A stretch of DNA of 64,000 nucleotides from Actinomycetospora soli (GCF_021026295.1 NZ_JAJNDA010000008.1:124001-188000); one strand, 5' to 3'; shown: positions 52,439-60,399, counted from the stretch's first letter. Translations and numbers: made by a program. Notes: generated by a model from the letters alone, not told the origin.

Positions 52439-53287
52439 TCAGCTGCCCGAGCTGGAGCCGCCGGAGGAGCTGCCCGACGAGCCGCGGCTGCCCGACCCGC
52501 TGGTGCCCGACGACGTGCCGCCCACGCCGAGCCCGCCGCGGCTCACGGTGCCGCTGCTGCCGTTGGAGGTGCCGACGCTGCCGCCGGAGCTCCCGCGCAG
52601 CGTGGTGCCGCTGGCCGGCGGGTTGGTCGTCCCGCCCCGGGCGACCGTCCCCACGGGGGCGTTCGACCCGTAGTTGTAGTGGTACTGGTTGCCGAAGCCG
52701 CCGAGGAAGATCGGGACGAAGGCGCCGCTGGAGTTGTAGTAGCCGCCCTGCTGGACGCCGGTGGAGCACTGGCTGTCGTCGACCACGACGCCGTTCTGGT
52801 CCACGCACTGCGCGGTGGTCTCGTCGTCGCCGCTCGAGGCGGCGTAGGCGATGGCCACGATCGCGACGATCCCGACGGCGACCCCGCCGCCGATGAGGAT
52901 CCGCTTGCGCACCTTGGACTTGCGCTGCTCGGCGGCGGCCGCCGCCTCCTCCTGGGCCCGGCGGCGCCGCTCGGCCTCCCGGCGGGCGCGCTGCTCGGCC
53001 ACGGTGGGCTCGCGCGGCGTCGTCGTCTCCGGGTCCTGGTAGCGGATCCCGCCCCGGCGCTTCTCCGGCTCGGGCGTGGGCGACACGAGCGTGCCCTCCG
53101 GCCCGGTGCCGCCCGGCTCGGCGGCCTCGCCGCTGCGGACGGCCTGCCACTCGGCGGCCTCGCGCCGCGCGGTGTCGGGGGCGTCCGGCGTCCCCGACGC
53201 AGTGGGGGTGGAGGACGCGGCCGGCGTGCCCTCCGGCGGCGTCGGGGCGTCATCCGCCCGGTGCGCGCCGCCCGGCTGGTCGGTCAT
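52439..53287 (-). CDS. membrane-anchored Gly/Ser-rich protein, DUF1190-like
   Basis: A 282-residue protein. A disordered N-terminus with a charged helix (EQRARREAERRRRAQEEAAA, ~95-125) leads into one membrane helix (ILIGGGVAVGIVAIVAIAYA), then CVDQNGVVVDDSQCS and a Gly/Tyr-rich YYNSSGAFVPIFLGGFGNQY, ending in a long Ser/Gly tail. The Cys pair and the Gly/Tyr segment recall DUF1190 proteins (YgiB/YjfM), whose genes stand next to ygiC/yjfC as here. The family call is from pattern and synteny. ATG at 53287. It heads the operon; a divergent gene starts about 100 bases away. Confidence 0.72.
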   Translation of the reverse strand: MTDQPGGAHRADDAPTPPEGTPAASSTPTASGTPDAPDTARREAAEWQAVRSGEAAEPGGTGPEGTLVSPTPEPEKRRGGIRYQDPETTTPREPTVAEQRARREAERRRRAQEEAAAAAEQRKSKVRKRILIGGGVAVGIVAIVAIAYAASSGDDETTAQCVDQNGVVVDDSQCSTGVQQGGYYNSSGAFVPIFLGGFGNQYHYNYGSNAPVGTVARGGTTNPPASGTTLRGSSGGSVGTSNGSSGTVSRGGLGVGGTSSGTSGSGSRGSSGSSSGGSSSGS

Positions 53288-53387
53288 GTCCCTCCGCCCC
53301 CGCTCATGTCGCCAGTCCATCACACCACCGGGCTCGTCGTCCCCCCGTCAAGGAGACGAACCGGGCACGCGGCATGATGGCAGCACC

Positions 53388-54590
53388 ATGCTCGTACGGG
53401 AACGCCCGTCCTCCGGCCGAGGGGACGACTCAGGTACCGACCGTGACGACCACGCCGGTCGGCGGCTCATCGCGCGCCGCGGCGTCGTCGGTGTGCTCGT
53501 CGGCGCGCTGGTGATGCTGCTCGCCGCGTCCGCCCTGGCGGCCACCGGCTCGAGCCTCGGGTTCCTCGGGCTTGCCTCGAACGAGGGCGGCTCGCCGGGC
53601 ATCCTCGGCGGATCCAGCACCGGCCCCTCGTCCGACCGCGCGGAGCTGCCGTCGACACCCGGCACCTGCCTGACGTGGACGACCGCCGACGGCTCGGACG
53701 TCTCCCAGGTGCCGTGCGACCAGTCGCACCTGTTCGAGACGGCGGGTCCGGTCCAGGCCCCGCTGCCCGACGGCGCCCCGTTCCCGGCCGACGCCGCGTG
53801 GCAGCAGCTGGTGGCCTCGCAGTGCGGTCCGCTCGTGCAGGGCTACCTCGGGAAGGCCCTCGACCCGACCGGCCGCTACAAGGTCGGCGCGCTCAAGCCC
53901 ACCCAGGCGGCGTGGGAGGACGGCGACCGCACGGTCCGCTGCGGCCTGCAGGCCCCCGGCCGCTCCGGGGCGCTGTTCGCCTCGACCGGCAAGGTCGCCG
54001 ACGCCGACCAGGCCGTGGTGTTCGCGCCCGGCACCTGCCTCGGCCTCGCGGGCAAGGAGGTGTCCGACCCGGTGTCCTCGTGCGCGCGGACGCACGCCGC
54101 GGAGGTCGCGGGGACCGTCGACCTCGGCGCCAAGTTCCCGAACGGCCTGCCCTCGGTGGACGACCAGGACAACTACCTGCAGCCCGAGTGCACGAAGGTC
54201 GCGCAGGACGCGGTCGGGGCGCAGAAGCTGACCGACTCGAAGCTCACCGTGTACTGGACGAACGTCAACCAGGCCTCGTGGGACGCCGGGACCCGACGCG
54301 TCAGCTGCAACATGGGTTCGCTGCTCGCCGACAACTCCGGGTTCGCCCCGCTCACCGGGGCGGTCAAGGACGGCGTGACGATCGGTGGGGCCGCGCCGGC
54401 CAGTGCCGACCCGCTGCCGCCCGCCGGCGCCCCCGCCGAGGCGCCAACCACGTCCGCGCCGGCCGCCCCCAGCGCCGAGCCCGTCGACCCCGCCGCCCCG
54501 GCTCAGCCGACGCAGCAGCCGGGTCTGCAGCTGCCGGTGCCCCTGCCCGGGATCGGCCAGCAGTCCCCGGCGCCCGCTCCGGCCAACTGA
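53388..54590 (+). CDS. septum-formation family membrane protein (Rv3835-like)
   Basis: A 400-residue protein with a cytoplasmic N-terminus, one helix (GVVGVLVGALVMLLAASALA), and two outside repeats each holding paired cysteines: CLTWTTADGSDVSQVPC and CGPLV in the first, CLGLAGKEVSDPVSSC and HAAEVAGTVDL in the second. These are the marks of the septum-formation domain. A Pro/Ala tail follows. The position before a zincin gene, then a phosphatase, pheA and DUF2470, equals Rv3835-Rv3839 in M. tuberculosis. ATG at 53388; no strong ribosome site. Role probably in cell division or envelope stability, inferred from the family. Confidence 0.83.
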   Translation: MLVRERPSSGRGDDSGTDRDDHAGRRLIARRGVVGVLVGALVMLLAASALAATGSSLGFLGLASNEGGSPGILGGSSTGPSSDRAELPSTPGTCLTWTTADGSDVSQVPCDQSHLFETAGPVQAPLPDGAPFPADAAWQQLVASQCGPLVQGYLGKALDPTGRYKVGALKPTQAAWEDGDRTVRCGLQAPGRSGALFASTGKVADADQAVVFAPGTCLGLAGKEVSDPVSSCARTHAAEVAGTVDLGAKFPNGLPSVDDQDNYLQPECTKVAQDAVGAQKLTDSKLTVYWTNVNQASWDAGTRRVSCNMGSLLADNSGFAPLTGAVKDGVTIGGAAPASADPLPPAGAPAEAPTTSAPAAPSAEPVDPAAPAQPTQQPGLQLPVPLPGIGQQSPAPAPAN

Positions 54591-54592
54591 GC

Positions 54593-54940
54593 GTGGACGG
54601 GGTCGCCCCGGAGCGTTTCGAGGAGCTCGTCGGGGAGGCCCTCGACGTGCTCCCGCCGGAGCTGCTGCGGGCGATGGACAACGTCGTCGTGCTCGTCGAG
54701 GCCCGACACCCGGACGAGCCCGACCTGCTCGGCCTCTACGAGGGCGTCGCCCTGACCGAGCGGACCAGCGACTACGGCGGCGTCCTGCCCGACCGCATCA
54801 CGCTCTACCGCGACGCCCTGGTCGACCTGTGCGCCGACGAGGACGAGCTGCGCGACGAGGTGGCGATCACCGTGGTGCACGAGATCGCCCACCACTTCGG
54901 GATCGACGAGGAGACCCTGCACCGGTACGGCTGGGGCTGA
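54593..54940 (+). CDS. zincin-like metallopeptidase family protein (Rv3836-like)
   Basis: A 115-residue protein: RFEELVGEALDVLPPELLRA, MDNVVVLVEARHPDEPDLLG, GVLPDRITLYRDALVDLC, and VHEIAHHFGIDEETLHRYGW. The HEIAHHFGID zinc motif (HExxHxxGxxE/D type) is complete. Small proteins of this family (PF06262) occur widely, with no known substrate. GTG at 54593, two bases after the septum-protein stop, so they share a transcript. Its M. tuberculosis counterpart also follows the septum protein. Confidence 0.88.
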   Translation: MDGVAPERFEELVGEALDVLPPELLRAMDNVVVLVEARHPDEPDLLGLYEGVALTERTSDYGGVLPDRITLYRDALVDLCADEDELRDEVAITVVHEIAHHFGIDEETLHRYGWG

Positions 54941-54983
54941 CCGGGCTGGACGGGCCGCCGTCGAGCGGGCACCGTGGCCGCCC

Positions 54984-55226
54984 ATGGCGGACCTGATCGC
55001 GGAGTTCCTGCAGGCCGTGGACGGCGCCGGCGACCGGGTCATCCCGGAGTCGGCCCTGGCGGGCGGGGTCGCGGAGGAGCAGCAGGCCCAGTTCGACGCG
55101 TTCCTGGCCCAGCTCGAGGCGGCCGGGCTGATCGAGGACGTGAGCCCCGAGGAGGTCGGGCGTCGCTTCGTGCACGTCGCCGTCACGGACGCCGGGCGGA
55201 AGTACGTCGCCGACCAGGGGGCGTAG
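54984..55226 (+). CDS. small winged-helix-like hypothetical protein
   Basis: An 80-residue soluble protein: MADLIAEFLQAVDGAGDRVI, then QFDAFLAQLEAAGLIEDVSP and RRFVHVAVTDAGRKYVADQG. The helix-helix-strand-strand layout with TDAGRKY resembles the ends of MarR/PadR winged helices, but it is too short for a full dimeric regulator. It follows the metallopeptidase gene by 43 bases. A strong hairpin lies 20 bases after its stop. Function unknown. Confidence 0.6.
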   Translation: MADLIAEFLQAVDGAGDRVIPESALAGGVAEEQQAQFDAFLAQLEAAGLIEDVSPEEVGRRFVHVAVTDAGRKYVADQGA

Positions 55227-55246
55227 CCGCCCGAGATCTCATCGCG

Positions 55247-55283
55247 CCGCGCGATCTGATCGCTGAGCGATCACATCGCGCGG
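55247..55283. terminator. bidirectional hairpin terminator
   Basis: A 37-base near-perfect stem: CCGCGCGAT pairs with ATCGCGCGG, then GATCGC pairs with GCGATC around a TGA loop, with a CT/AC mismatch between the two stems. It lies in the 93-base gap between convergent genes (ends at 55226 and 55320) and reads the same both ways. No T-tract is present, as in many actinobacterial terminators. Confidence 0.7.
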
Positions 55284-55319
55284 CTCGTCCGGATCTTGCC
55301 GCCGGCGGGGTGCCCGCCC

Positions 55320-55973
55320 TCAGCCGCCCGTCGCGTCGCGGCTGGAGGCCAACCCGCCCGGGGCCTCGCGGCGCCACGCCAGCAGGCGCCACCCGCCGTC
55401 GGGAAGGCCCTCGAACTCGAGGCGGCCGCAGTTGTCGAGGTGGTCGTCCCCGTCCGGGAGGAGGTCGTCGGCGCCCGCGAGCGCGTGTCCCACGAGACGG
55501 AGCACCGCGCCGTGGCTGACCAGCACCGTCGTGCCGTCGGGGTGGCGGCGGCGCAGGTCCTCGACGGCGGGCAGGTAGCGGTCGAGGACGTCCTGGGCGG
55601 ACTCCCCGCCCGGCATGCGCGCGGTGAGGTCGCCCGCGCGCCAGGCGTCGTAGACGTCACGGAAGACGGCGACCGAGTCGTCGTCGGAGTGGCCCTCGAG
55701 GTCGCCGACCTGCACCTCGTGCACCCCGTCGACCGTCCCGACCGGCATCCCGAGCACGGTCCCGACGACGCCGGCAGTCTCCTGCGCGCGGCGCGCCCGC
55801 GAGCCGTACAGGGCGGTGACGCCGAGCGAGGACAGCTCCTTGCCGAGCGCCTCGGCCTGCAGCCGGCCGAGATCGGTCAGCCCGGGGCCGGGCAGCACGG
55901 TGTCGAGGATCCTCCCGACGTTGGCGGGGGTCTGTCCGTGACGGGCGAGCACCAGGGTCGGCACGGTCTCCAC
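55320..55973 (-). CDS. histidine phosphatase family protein (Rv3837c-like)
   Basis: A 217-residue phosphoglycerate-mutase-fold enzyme: LVLARHGQTPANVGRILDT (RHG, catalytic His), YGSRARRAQETAGVVG, GVHEVQVGDLEGHSDDDS (catalytic Glu), and VLVSHGAVLRLVGHAL (second His). A small-molecule phosphatase is likely rather than a glycolytic mutase. GTG at 55973, 2 bases after the pheA stop, so it is co-transcribed with pheA as in M. tuberculosis. The short C-terminal tail is Ser/Arg-rich. Confidence 0.9.
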   Translation of the reverse strand: METVPTLVLARHGQTPANVGRILDTVLPGPGLTDLGRLQAEALGKELSSLGVTALYGSRARRAQETAGVVGTVLGMPVGTVDGVHEVQVGDLEGHSDDDSVAVFRDVYDAWRAGDLTARMPGGESAQDVLDRYLPAVEDLRRRHPDGTTVLVSHGAVLRLVGHALAGADDLLPDGDDHLDNCGRLEFEGLPDGGWRLLAWRREAPGGLASSRDATGG

Positions 55974-55975
55974 GT

Positions 55976-56959
55976 CTACCCGACGGCGGGCCCCGCAGCC
56001 GTGCGGGATGGCAGGGATCCCACCGCCCGCAGGGCGCGCAACCAGTCCTCAGCGGCCGCGTAGTCCGCCGGCCCCTGCCCGGGGACCGTCGCGGCGACCG
56101 GCGGGGACGGGGCCGTCGACCCCTCCGGGACGGTCGCCCGCGGGTAGGACCCGAGGAAGCGCAGGTCGGTGCAGCGGCGGTGCAGCGCCGCCAGGGCCTC
56201 GCCCATCGCGGCCTCGGCCACGTGGCCGGCCCCGTCGAGGAAGAACCAGTACGTGCCCAGCCGCGCCTTGGAGGGTCGCGACTCGATCCGGGTGAGGTCG
56301 ACGCCGCGGATGGCGAACTCGGTGAGGATCGCGAGCAGGGCACCCGGCTCGTTGACCGTGGTGGCGGCGATCGACGTGCGGTCCGCCCCGGTCGGCGCGG
56401 GCAGGGCGCCGTCGGCGCGGCCGACGACCACGAAGCGGGTCACGGCGTCGCCGGTGTCGTGCACGCCGTCGGCGAGCACCTCGAGCCCGTAGTGGCGCGC
56501 GGCGACCGGCGCGCACACCGCGGCGTCGACCTGACCGTCGGCCACCGCCGCCGCGGCCGCCGCCGTCGACGGCGTCATCCGCACCTCGGCGCGGGGCAGG
56601 TGCGTCGCGAGCCAGCGGCGGGTCTGGGCCTCGCCGTGCGGGTGGGACGCGACGGTGGCGACGTCGGCGACGGTCGTCCCCGGCCGCACCAGGACCCCGA
56701 ACCGCACCGGCAGCAGGATCTCCCGGACCACGACGACGGGCGGGGTCTCCACCAGGCCGTCCATCGTCGCGGGCACGGCACCCTCGACCGAGCTCTCGAT
56801 CGGCACGCACGCGAGGTCCGCGTCGCCCGCCCGCAGCGCGTCGAGGGCGGCGGTGGTGCTGGCGGCCGGGGTCGTCGTCGCGCCCGGGAAGTCGTCGAGG
56901 ACCGTGCCCAGCGCCTGCTCGCAGAACGTGCCGTGCGGACCGAGGAACGCGATGCGCAC
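55976..56959 (-). CDS. pheA: prephenate dehydratase
   Basis: A 327-residue enzyme that converts prephenate to phenylpyruvate in phenylalanine synthesis. The catalytic part has VRIAFLGPHGTFCEQALGTV, LACVPIESSVEGAVPATMDG, TVASHPHGEAQTRRWLA, and DTGDAVTRFVVVGR (the TRF motif); an ACT regulatory domain follows with NEPGALLAILTEF and IESRPSKARLGTYWFF, which binds phenylalanine. A ~40-residue tail is extra. The GTG at 56959 shares one base with the stop of the gene upstream. Order with the phosphatase gene matches Rv3838c-Rv3837c. Confidence 0.95.
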   Translation of the reverse strand: MRIAFLGPHGTFCEQALGTVLDDFPGATTTPAASTTAALDALRAGDADLACVPIESSVEGAVPATMDGLVETPPVVVVREILLPVRFGVLVRPGTTVADVATVASHPHGEAQTRRWLATHLPRAEVRMTPSTAAAAAAVADGQVDAAVCAPVAARHYGLEVLADGVHDTGDAVTRFVVVGRADGALPAPTGADRTSIAATTVNEPGALLAILTEFAIRGVDLTRIESRPSKARLGTYWFFLDGAGHVAEAAMGEALAALHRRCTDLRFLGSYPRATVPEGSTAPSPPVAATVPGQGPADYAAAEDWLRALRAVGSLPSRTAAGPAVG

Positions 56960-57876
56960 TAGACGAGCCCGAGCCGCGCCATCTCGGCGCCCTGGTCGGC
57001 GGGCGCGGTGGACCCGAACGACGACAGGTGCGCCCGGACCCGCGCGGCGGTGGGCTCGTCGACGGCCGCAGCCTCCCGGGCGAGCGCCTCCGCGTCGGTG
57101 GTCTCGAGTGCCTGCCGGACCTCCGCGACGAGTTCGTCGGTGACCTCGCCGTCGGCGGGGGCCGCACGCAGCGCCCGGGTGACGGCGACCAGCAGGTTGA
57201 GCCACCCGTGGTGGTCGAAGCCGGTGTCGGGGTCGACGTGGCGGGCGGCGGACTGCAGCCCGATGCTCGCGGTGAAGGAGCGCCCGGAGGCGGCGACGAC
57301 CGCGAGGAAGCGCGACACGTCGGTGACGCCCGGGAAGACGCCCGCCCGGTCGCCGCCGCAGCGCAGCTTGGGCCGGCAGCCGTGGCCGACCACCCGTTTC
57401 ACGCCGTCGATCCAGTCCTGCGAGCCGTCCGCGTCGGGGCGGCGCGGTTCGACGACCGCCACGACCTCGTCCGGCACGAACTCGGTGACCCGCTCCAGCC
57501 ACACCGAGTCGACGTCGTGCGGCGCGGGCATCTCGACGGTGCCCGTGGTCAGCAGCGCCGCCCGCGAGGACGTCAGCGACAGCGCCTTCGGCACCCCGCC
57601 GAGGCCGGTGTCGACCGACAGCGCGACCGGCAGCGGCGCGGAGGGGCGGCGCCGCACCAGTTCGGCGACGAACTCCTGCAGCCGCGACACCGGGACGACC
57701 AGTGCCCCGAGCAGACCGCCGTGCTCCCCGGCCCGGGCCTCGAGGTGCGCACCGACGACGTCGGCCATCTCGCGACGTGGACCCGGCGAGACGAGCACCG
57801 CGTCGTCGAGGATGCGCGCGAGGAGCGTGGGCACACCGTCGACCGGTGCCCCACCGGCCTGGGGGACGGTGGACAC
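56959..57876 (-). CDS. conserved hypothetical protein upstream of pheA
   Basis: A 305-residue soluble protein: ILDDAVLVSPGPRREMADVV, GALVVPVSRLQEFVAELV, LSVDTGLGGVPKALSLTSSR, VVAVVEPRRPDADGSQDWID, KLRCGGDRAGVFPGVTDVSR and FTASIGLQSAARHVDPDTGF. The alternating helix/strand order suggests a TIM-barrel-like fold. I do not recognise a named family. GTG at 57876; the frame is open to 57915. It stops on the first base of pheA, so is coupled with it. It is divergent from the iron-box DUF2470 gene; the box lies 71 bases before this start and may affect both. Confidence 0.75.
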   Translation of the reverse strand: MSTVPQAGGAPVDGVPTLLARILDDAVLVSPGPRREMADVVGAHLEARAGEHGGLLGALVVPVSRLQEFVAELVRRRPSAPLPVALSVDTGLGGVPKALSLTSSRAALLTTGTVEMPAPHDVDSVWLERVTEFVPDEVVAVVEPRRPDADGSQDWIDGVKRVVGHGCRPKLRCGGDRAGVFPGVTDVSRFLAVVAASGRSFTASIGLQSAARHVDPDTGFDHHGWLNLLVAVTRALRAAPADGEVTDELVAEVRQALETTDAEALAREAAAVDEPTAARVRAHLSSFGSTAPADQGAEMARLGLV

Positions 57877-57946
57877 GAGGGCACGGTAGCGGGCCACCGG
57901 GCGGGTGCGGTCCACCGGGCGTCGACCTTGCCCTCACACCCCTGGC

Positions 57947-57965
57947 TTCCGTTAGGCTCACCTAA
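57947..57965. promoter_or_regulatory. IdeR/DmdR iron box
   Basis: TTCCGTTAGGCTCACCTAA matches 17 of 19 positions of the mycobacterial/streptomycete iron-box sequence TTAGGTTAGGCTCACCTAA (known consensus, quoted from memory), with a perfect TTAGG/CCTAA core. It lies 26 bases before the DUF2470 start (57991). In M. tuberculosis the orthologous gene pair Rv3838c/Rv3839 also has an IdeR site between. Confidence 0.8.
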
Positions 57966-57990
57966 GTTCGTCGACCGTGAGGAGCCCGCC

Positions 57991-58797
57991 GTGGCCAGGA
58001 GCTGCCCGCCCCAGCCCGCCGTCCCGAGTCCGGCCGAGCGCGCCCGGGCCACGGCCGAGCGCGCGTCGTCCGCAGCCCTGATCACCGGGTCGCCCACCGG
58101 CAACGAGATCGACCGGGTGGTCCCCACGCTGCACCACGTGCCCGCCTCGGGAGCGGCGACGCTGCAGGTCCCGGCCGACCACCCGCTGGTCGCGGCCACG
58201 CGCGCGGCCGAGTACCTGCCCGTGATGATGGAGCTCTCCGACACCGCGCCGGTCGCGGTGCGCCAGCCGGTCCGGGGGCTGGTCTGGGTCTGCGGCCGGG
58301 TGCGGGTGCTGCCCGCCCGGGTGGCCCGCCGCGCGGCGCTGCGGATCGCGGCCGACCGCCCCGACGAGCGCCTGCTCGACGTCGGGCACTCCGACGTCCT
58401 GCTGCGCCTCGACCCGGCGTCGGTGGTGCTCAGCGACGCCGAGGGCACCGGCACACTCACGCCGGCCGAGATGGCGGCCGCCCCGGTCGACCCCTTCACC
58501 GGGTGCGGCGACGCCTGGCTCGCCCACCTGGCCGGGGCGCACGGCTCGCTGGTCGCGGGGCTGGCCCGGCACCTGCCCGCCGCCCTGCGCCGCCCGGAGC
58601 ACACACTGGTGCCGCTCGCCGTCGACCGGCTGGGGCTGCGCCTGCGGGTCGAGACCGCGCACGGCGACCACGACGTCCGGCTCGGTTTCTCCCGCCCGGT
58701 CGCCTGCCCGCGGGTGCTGGGCGCGGAGGTCCGTCGGCTCGCGGGCCTGCCGGACCCGTCCGGCGTCAGCCCGACGACGCGCGCAGCGGAGCGGTGA
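57991..58797 (+). CDS. DUF2470 domain protein, iron-regulated (Rv3839-like)
   Basis: A 268-residue protein: PAERARATAERASSAALITG, PADHPLVAATRAAEYLPVMM, PVRGLVWVCGRVRVLPARVA, then the DUF2470-type C-terminus with DRLGLRLRVETAHGDHDVRL and GFSRPVACPRVLGAEVRRL. DUF2470 domains occur in heme-handling proteins of the HugZ group. The GTG follows GAGGAG. An iron box just upstream means that IdeR/DmdR with Fe2+ should repress it, so expression rises in low iron. Its 3' end overlaps the convergent DUF3817 gene by 32 bases. Confidence 0.85.
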   Translation: MARSCPPQPAVPSPAERARATAERASSAALITGSPTGNEIDRVVPTLHHVPASGAATLQVPADHPLVAATRAAEYLPVMMELSDTAPVAVRQPVRGLVWVCGRVRVLPARVARRAALRIAADRPDERLLDVGHSDVLLRLDPASVVLSDAEGTGTLTPAEMAAAPVDPFTGCGDAWLAHLAGAHGSLVAGLARHLPAALRRPEHTLVPLAVDRLGLRLRVETAHGDHDVRLGFSRPVACPRVLGAEVRRLAGLPDPSGVSPTTRAAER

Positions 58798-59101
58798 CCT
58801 TCCGCTCGGCGACGAACGACACGAACGGGATCGTCCCGGCGAGCGCCACCAGCAGCAGCTTCCCCACCGGCCAGCGGGCCTTCACGCCCAGGTCGGCGGT
58901 CAGAGCCAGGTAGCCCATGTAGAGGAAGCCGTGGATCGGTCCGACGATCGCGACGAGCAGCGGCTGGTCGGCGAGGTACTTCAGCGGCATCGCGACGAGC
59001 ACCAGCACGAGCAGGCCGACGCCGACCACGTAGGCGCCCACGCGGTAGCGCCGCATGGCGGCGACGACCTTCTCGGTGAGGGCATCGGTCGGTGCGGTCA
59101 C
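58766..59101 (-). CDS. DUF3817 membrane protein
   Basis: A 111-residue protein with three helices: YVVGVGLLVLVLVAMPLKYL, VAIVGPIHGFLYMGYLALTA, LLLVALAGTIPFVSFVAERK. The core VGPIHGFLYMGYL with its His is the DUF3817 signature; function unknown. GTG at 59101 overlaps the stop of the gene upstream (GTGA), forming a two-gene operon. Its tail overlaps the DUF2470 gene. Confidence 0.88.
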   Translation of the reverse strand: MTAPTDALTEKVVAAMRRYRVGAYVVGVGLLVLVLVAMPLKYLADQPLLVAIVGPIHGFLYMGYLALTADLGVKARWPVGKLLLVALAGTIPFVSFVAERKVTAPLRASSG

Positions 59102-59535
59102 GGGGTGGGCTCCTCGTCCCTGGGGCGGTTCAGGTCCGCCAGCATCGCGTTGTAGTCGTCGGTGGCCCGGACGCGGGTCGGCCGGCCCGCCCCGTCGCCC
59201 GGCTCGACACCCCGGGGGCGGGGGGTGAAGGGACTGTCCTCCGGCGCGAGCGCCTCGGGCTCCGGGGCCGGGGACGACCCGGCGTCGGGGACGTCGCGCC
59301 GGATCTCGGTGAGGTACCGGGCCTCCGAGCGCAGCATCCGCCACCAGAGCGCCGCGAAGAACACCCCGAACAGCGGCCACTGCAGCGCGTACCCGGCGTT
59401 GAGCAGCGTGCCCGTGGCCGACTCGGCGCGGATCAGCTGCCAGTAGGCCATGCCCCCGCACACCACGACGGCGCAGAGCGCGAGCACGGTCCAGCCCACC
59501 CACCGGGGTGTCGCGAGCACTCGCAGGACCTGCAC
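59098..59535 (-). CDS. two-helix membrane protein, DUF3817 partner
   Basis: A 145-residue protein: VQVLRVLATPRWVGWTVLAL, a SURF1-like opening helix, then YWQLIRAESATGTLLNAGYA, a second helix (WPLFGVFFAALWWRMLR), and a disordered Pro/Glu-rich cytoplasmic tail ending DDYNAMLADLNRPRDEEPTP. It is too short for SURF1, and I do not know its function. The GTG at 59535 has a -10-like TAACCT 7 bases before it. Coupled to DUF3817 by a 4-base overlap. Confidence 0.72.
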   Translation of the reverse strand: MQVLRVLATPRWVGWTVLALCAVVVCGGMAYWQLIRAESATGTLLNAGYALQWPLFGVFFAALWWRMLRSEARYLTEIRRDVPDAGSSPAPEPEALAPEDSPFTPRPRGVEPGDGAGRPTRVRATDDYNAMLADLNRPRDEEPTP

Positions 59536-59542
59536 CCCACCG

Positions 59543-59548
59543 AGGTTA
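59543..59548 (-). promoter_or_regulatory. -10 element of the two-helix membrane gene, leaderless start
   Basis: TAACCT on the minus strand, 7 bases, then the GTG at 59535. The divergent CPBP gene has its own TACCGT element 28 bases away on the other strand. Confidence 0.4.
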
Positions 59549-59576
59549 CCGACGCCGCGCCCGGCGGCGGCGGGCC

Positions 59577-59582
59577 TACCGT
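59577..59582 (+). promoter_or_regulatory. -10 element of the CPBP gene, leaderless start
   Basis: TACCGT, 8 bases, ATG (59591), no ribosome site. The hexamer equals the one before glf. Confidence 0.45.
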
Positions 59583-59590
59583 GATCACCG

Positions 59591-60391
59591 ATGAACAGCT
59601 GGTTGTCCCCGGCCCGGCCGGACGTCGAGGTCGTGACCGGCCGCGAGCGACGGCTCCTGGTCACCGAGATCCTCGTCGTGGCCACCGTGACCCTCGGGCT
59701 CTCCGGGCTGCGCTCGCTCATCTCGCTGCTCGACTCGCTCGCCGCGACCGCGCCCCTGTCCCAACGCCAGGTCGCGATCGACGAGCCGCTCGCGACCGAC
59801 GCCTGGGTCGACCTCGCCGCCCAGCTCGCCTCCTCGCTGCAGCTGATCGCGTGGGGCGGGCTCGGGCTCTACCTCCTGCTGCGCGCCGGGTCCGGGCCGC
59901 GCGGGGTGGGACTGGACGGTCGCCGGCCCTGGCGCGACCTGCGCGCCGCCTGCGGCCTGGCCGCCCTCATCGGCATCCCGGGGCTCGGGTTCTACCTGCT
60001 CACCCGCGCGATCGGGATCAACCTGACCGTGGTGCCGTCGGTCCTCGACGACCACTGGTGGCGCGTCCCGGTGCTGCTGGTGTCGGCCTTCGCGAACTCG
60101 TGGGCCGAGGAGGTGCTGGTCGTCGGCTGGCTGCTCTCCGCGCTGCGCCGGCTCGGACTCACCGAGAACCGCTCGCTGCTCGTCGCCGCCGTCCTGCGCG
60201 GGTCGTACCACCTCTACCAGGGCTTCGGCGGCGGTCTCGGCAACCTCGTCATGGGCCTGGTGTTCGGGCGCTACTGGCAGCGCACGGGCCGGCTCTGGCC
60301 ACTGGTCGTGGCGCACACGCTGATCGACGTCGTCGCGTTCGTGGGTTCGGCGCTGCTCGCCGGGAAGGTGTCCTTCCTGCCGGGGCGCTGA
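59591..60391 (+). CDS. CPBP family intramembrane metalloprotease-like protein
   Basis: A 266-residue protein with about seven helices. The CPBP core is [20 protein letters not shown] (motif 1), [20 protein letters not shown] (motif 2, His) and [20 protein letters not shown] (motif 3, His/Asp). Motif 1 has the two glutamates, but the Arg of EExxxR is not at its usual place (EEVLVV). The glutamates and two histidines needed for metal are kept, so activity is still possible. ATG at 59591 with a leaderless-type promoter. It stops 22 bases before arcA. Confidence 0.83.
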   Translation: MNSWLSPARPDVEVVTGRERRLLVTEILVVATVTLGLSGLRSLISLLDSLAATAPLSQRQVAIDEPLATDAWVDLAAQLASSLQLIAWGGLGLYLLLRAGSGPRGVGLDGRRPWRDLRAACGLAALIGIPGLGFYLLTRAIGINLTVVPSVLDDHWWRVPVLLVSAFANSWAEEVLVVGWLLSALRRLGLTENRSLLVAAVLRGSYHLYQGFGGGLGNLVMGLVFGRYWQRTGRLWPLVVAHTLIDVVAFVGSALLAGKVSFLPGR

Positions 60392-60399
60392 GGCGGTCC

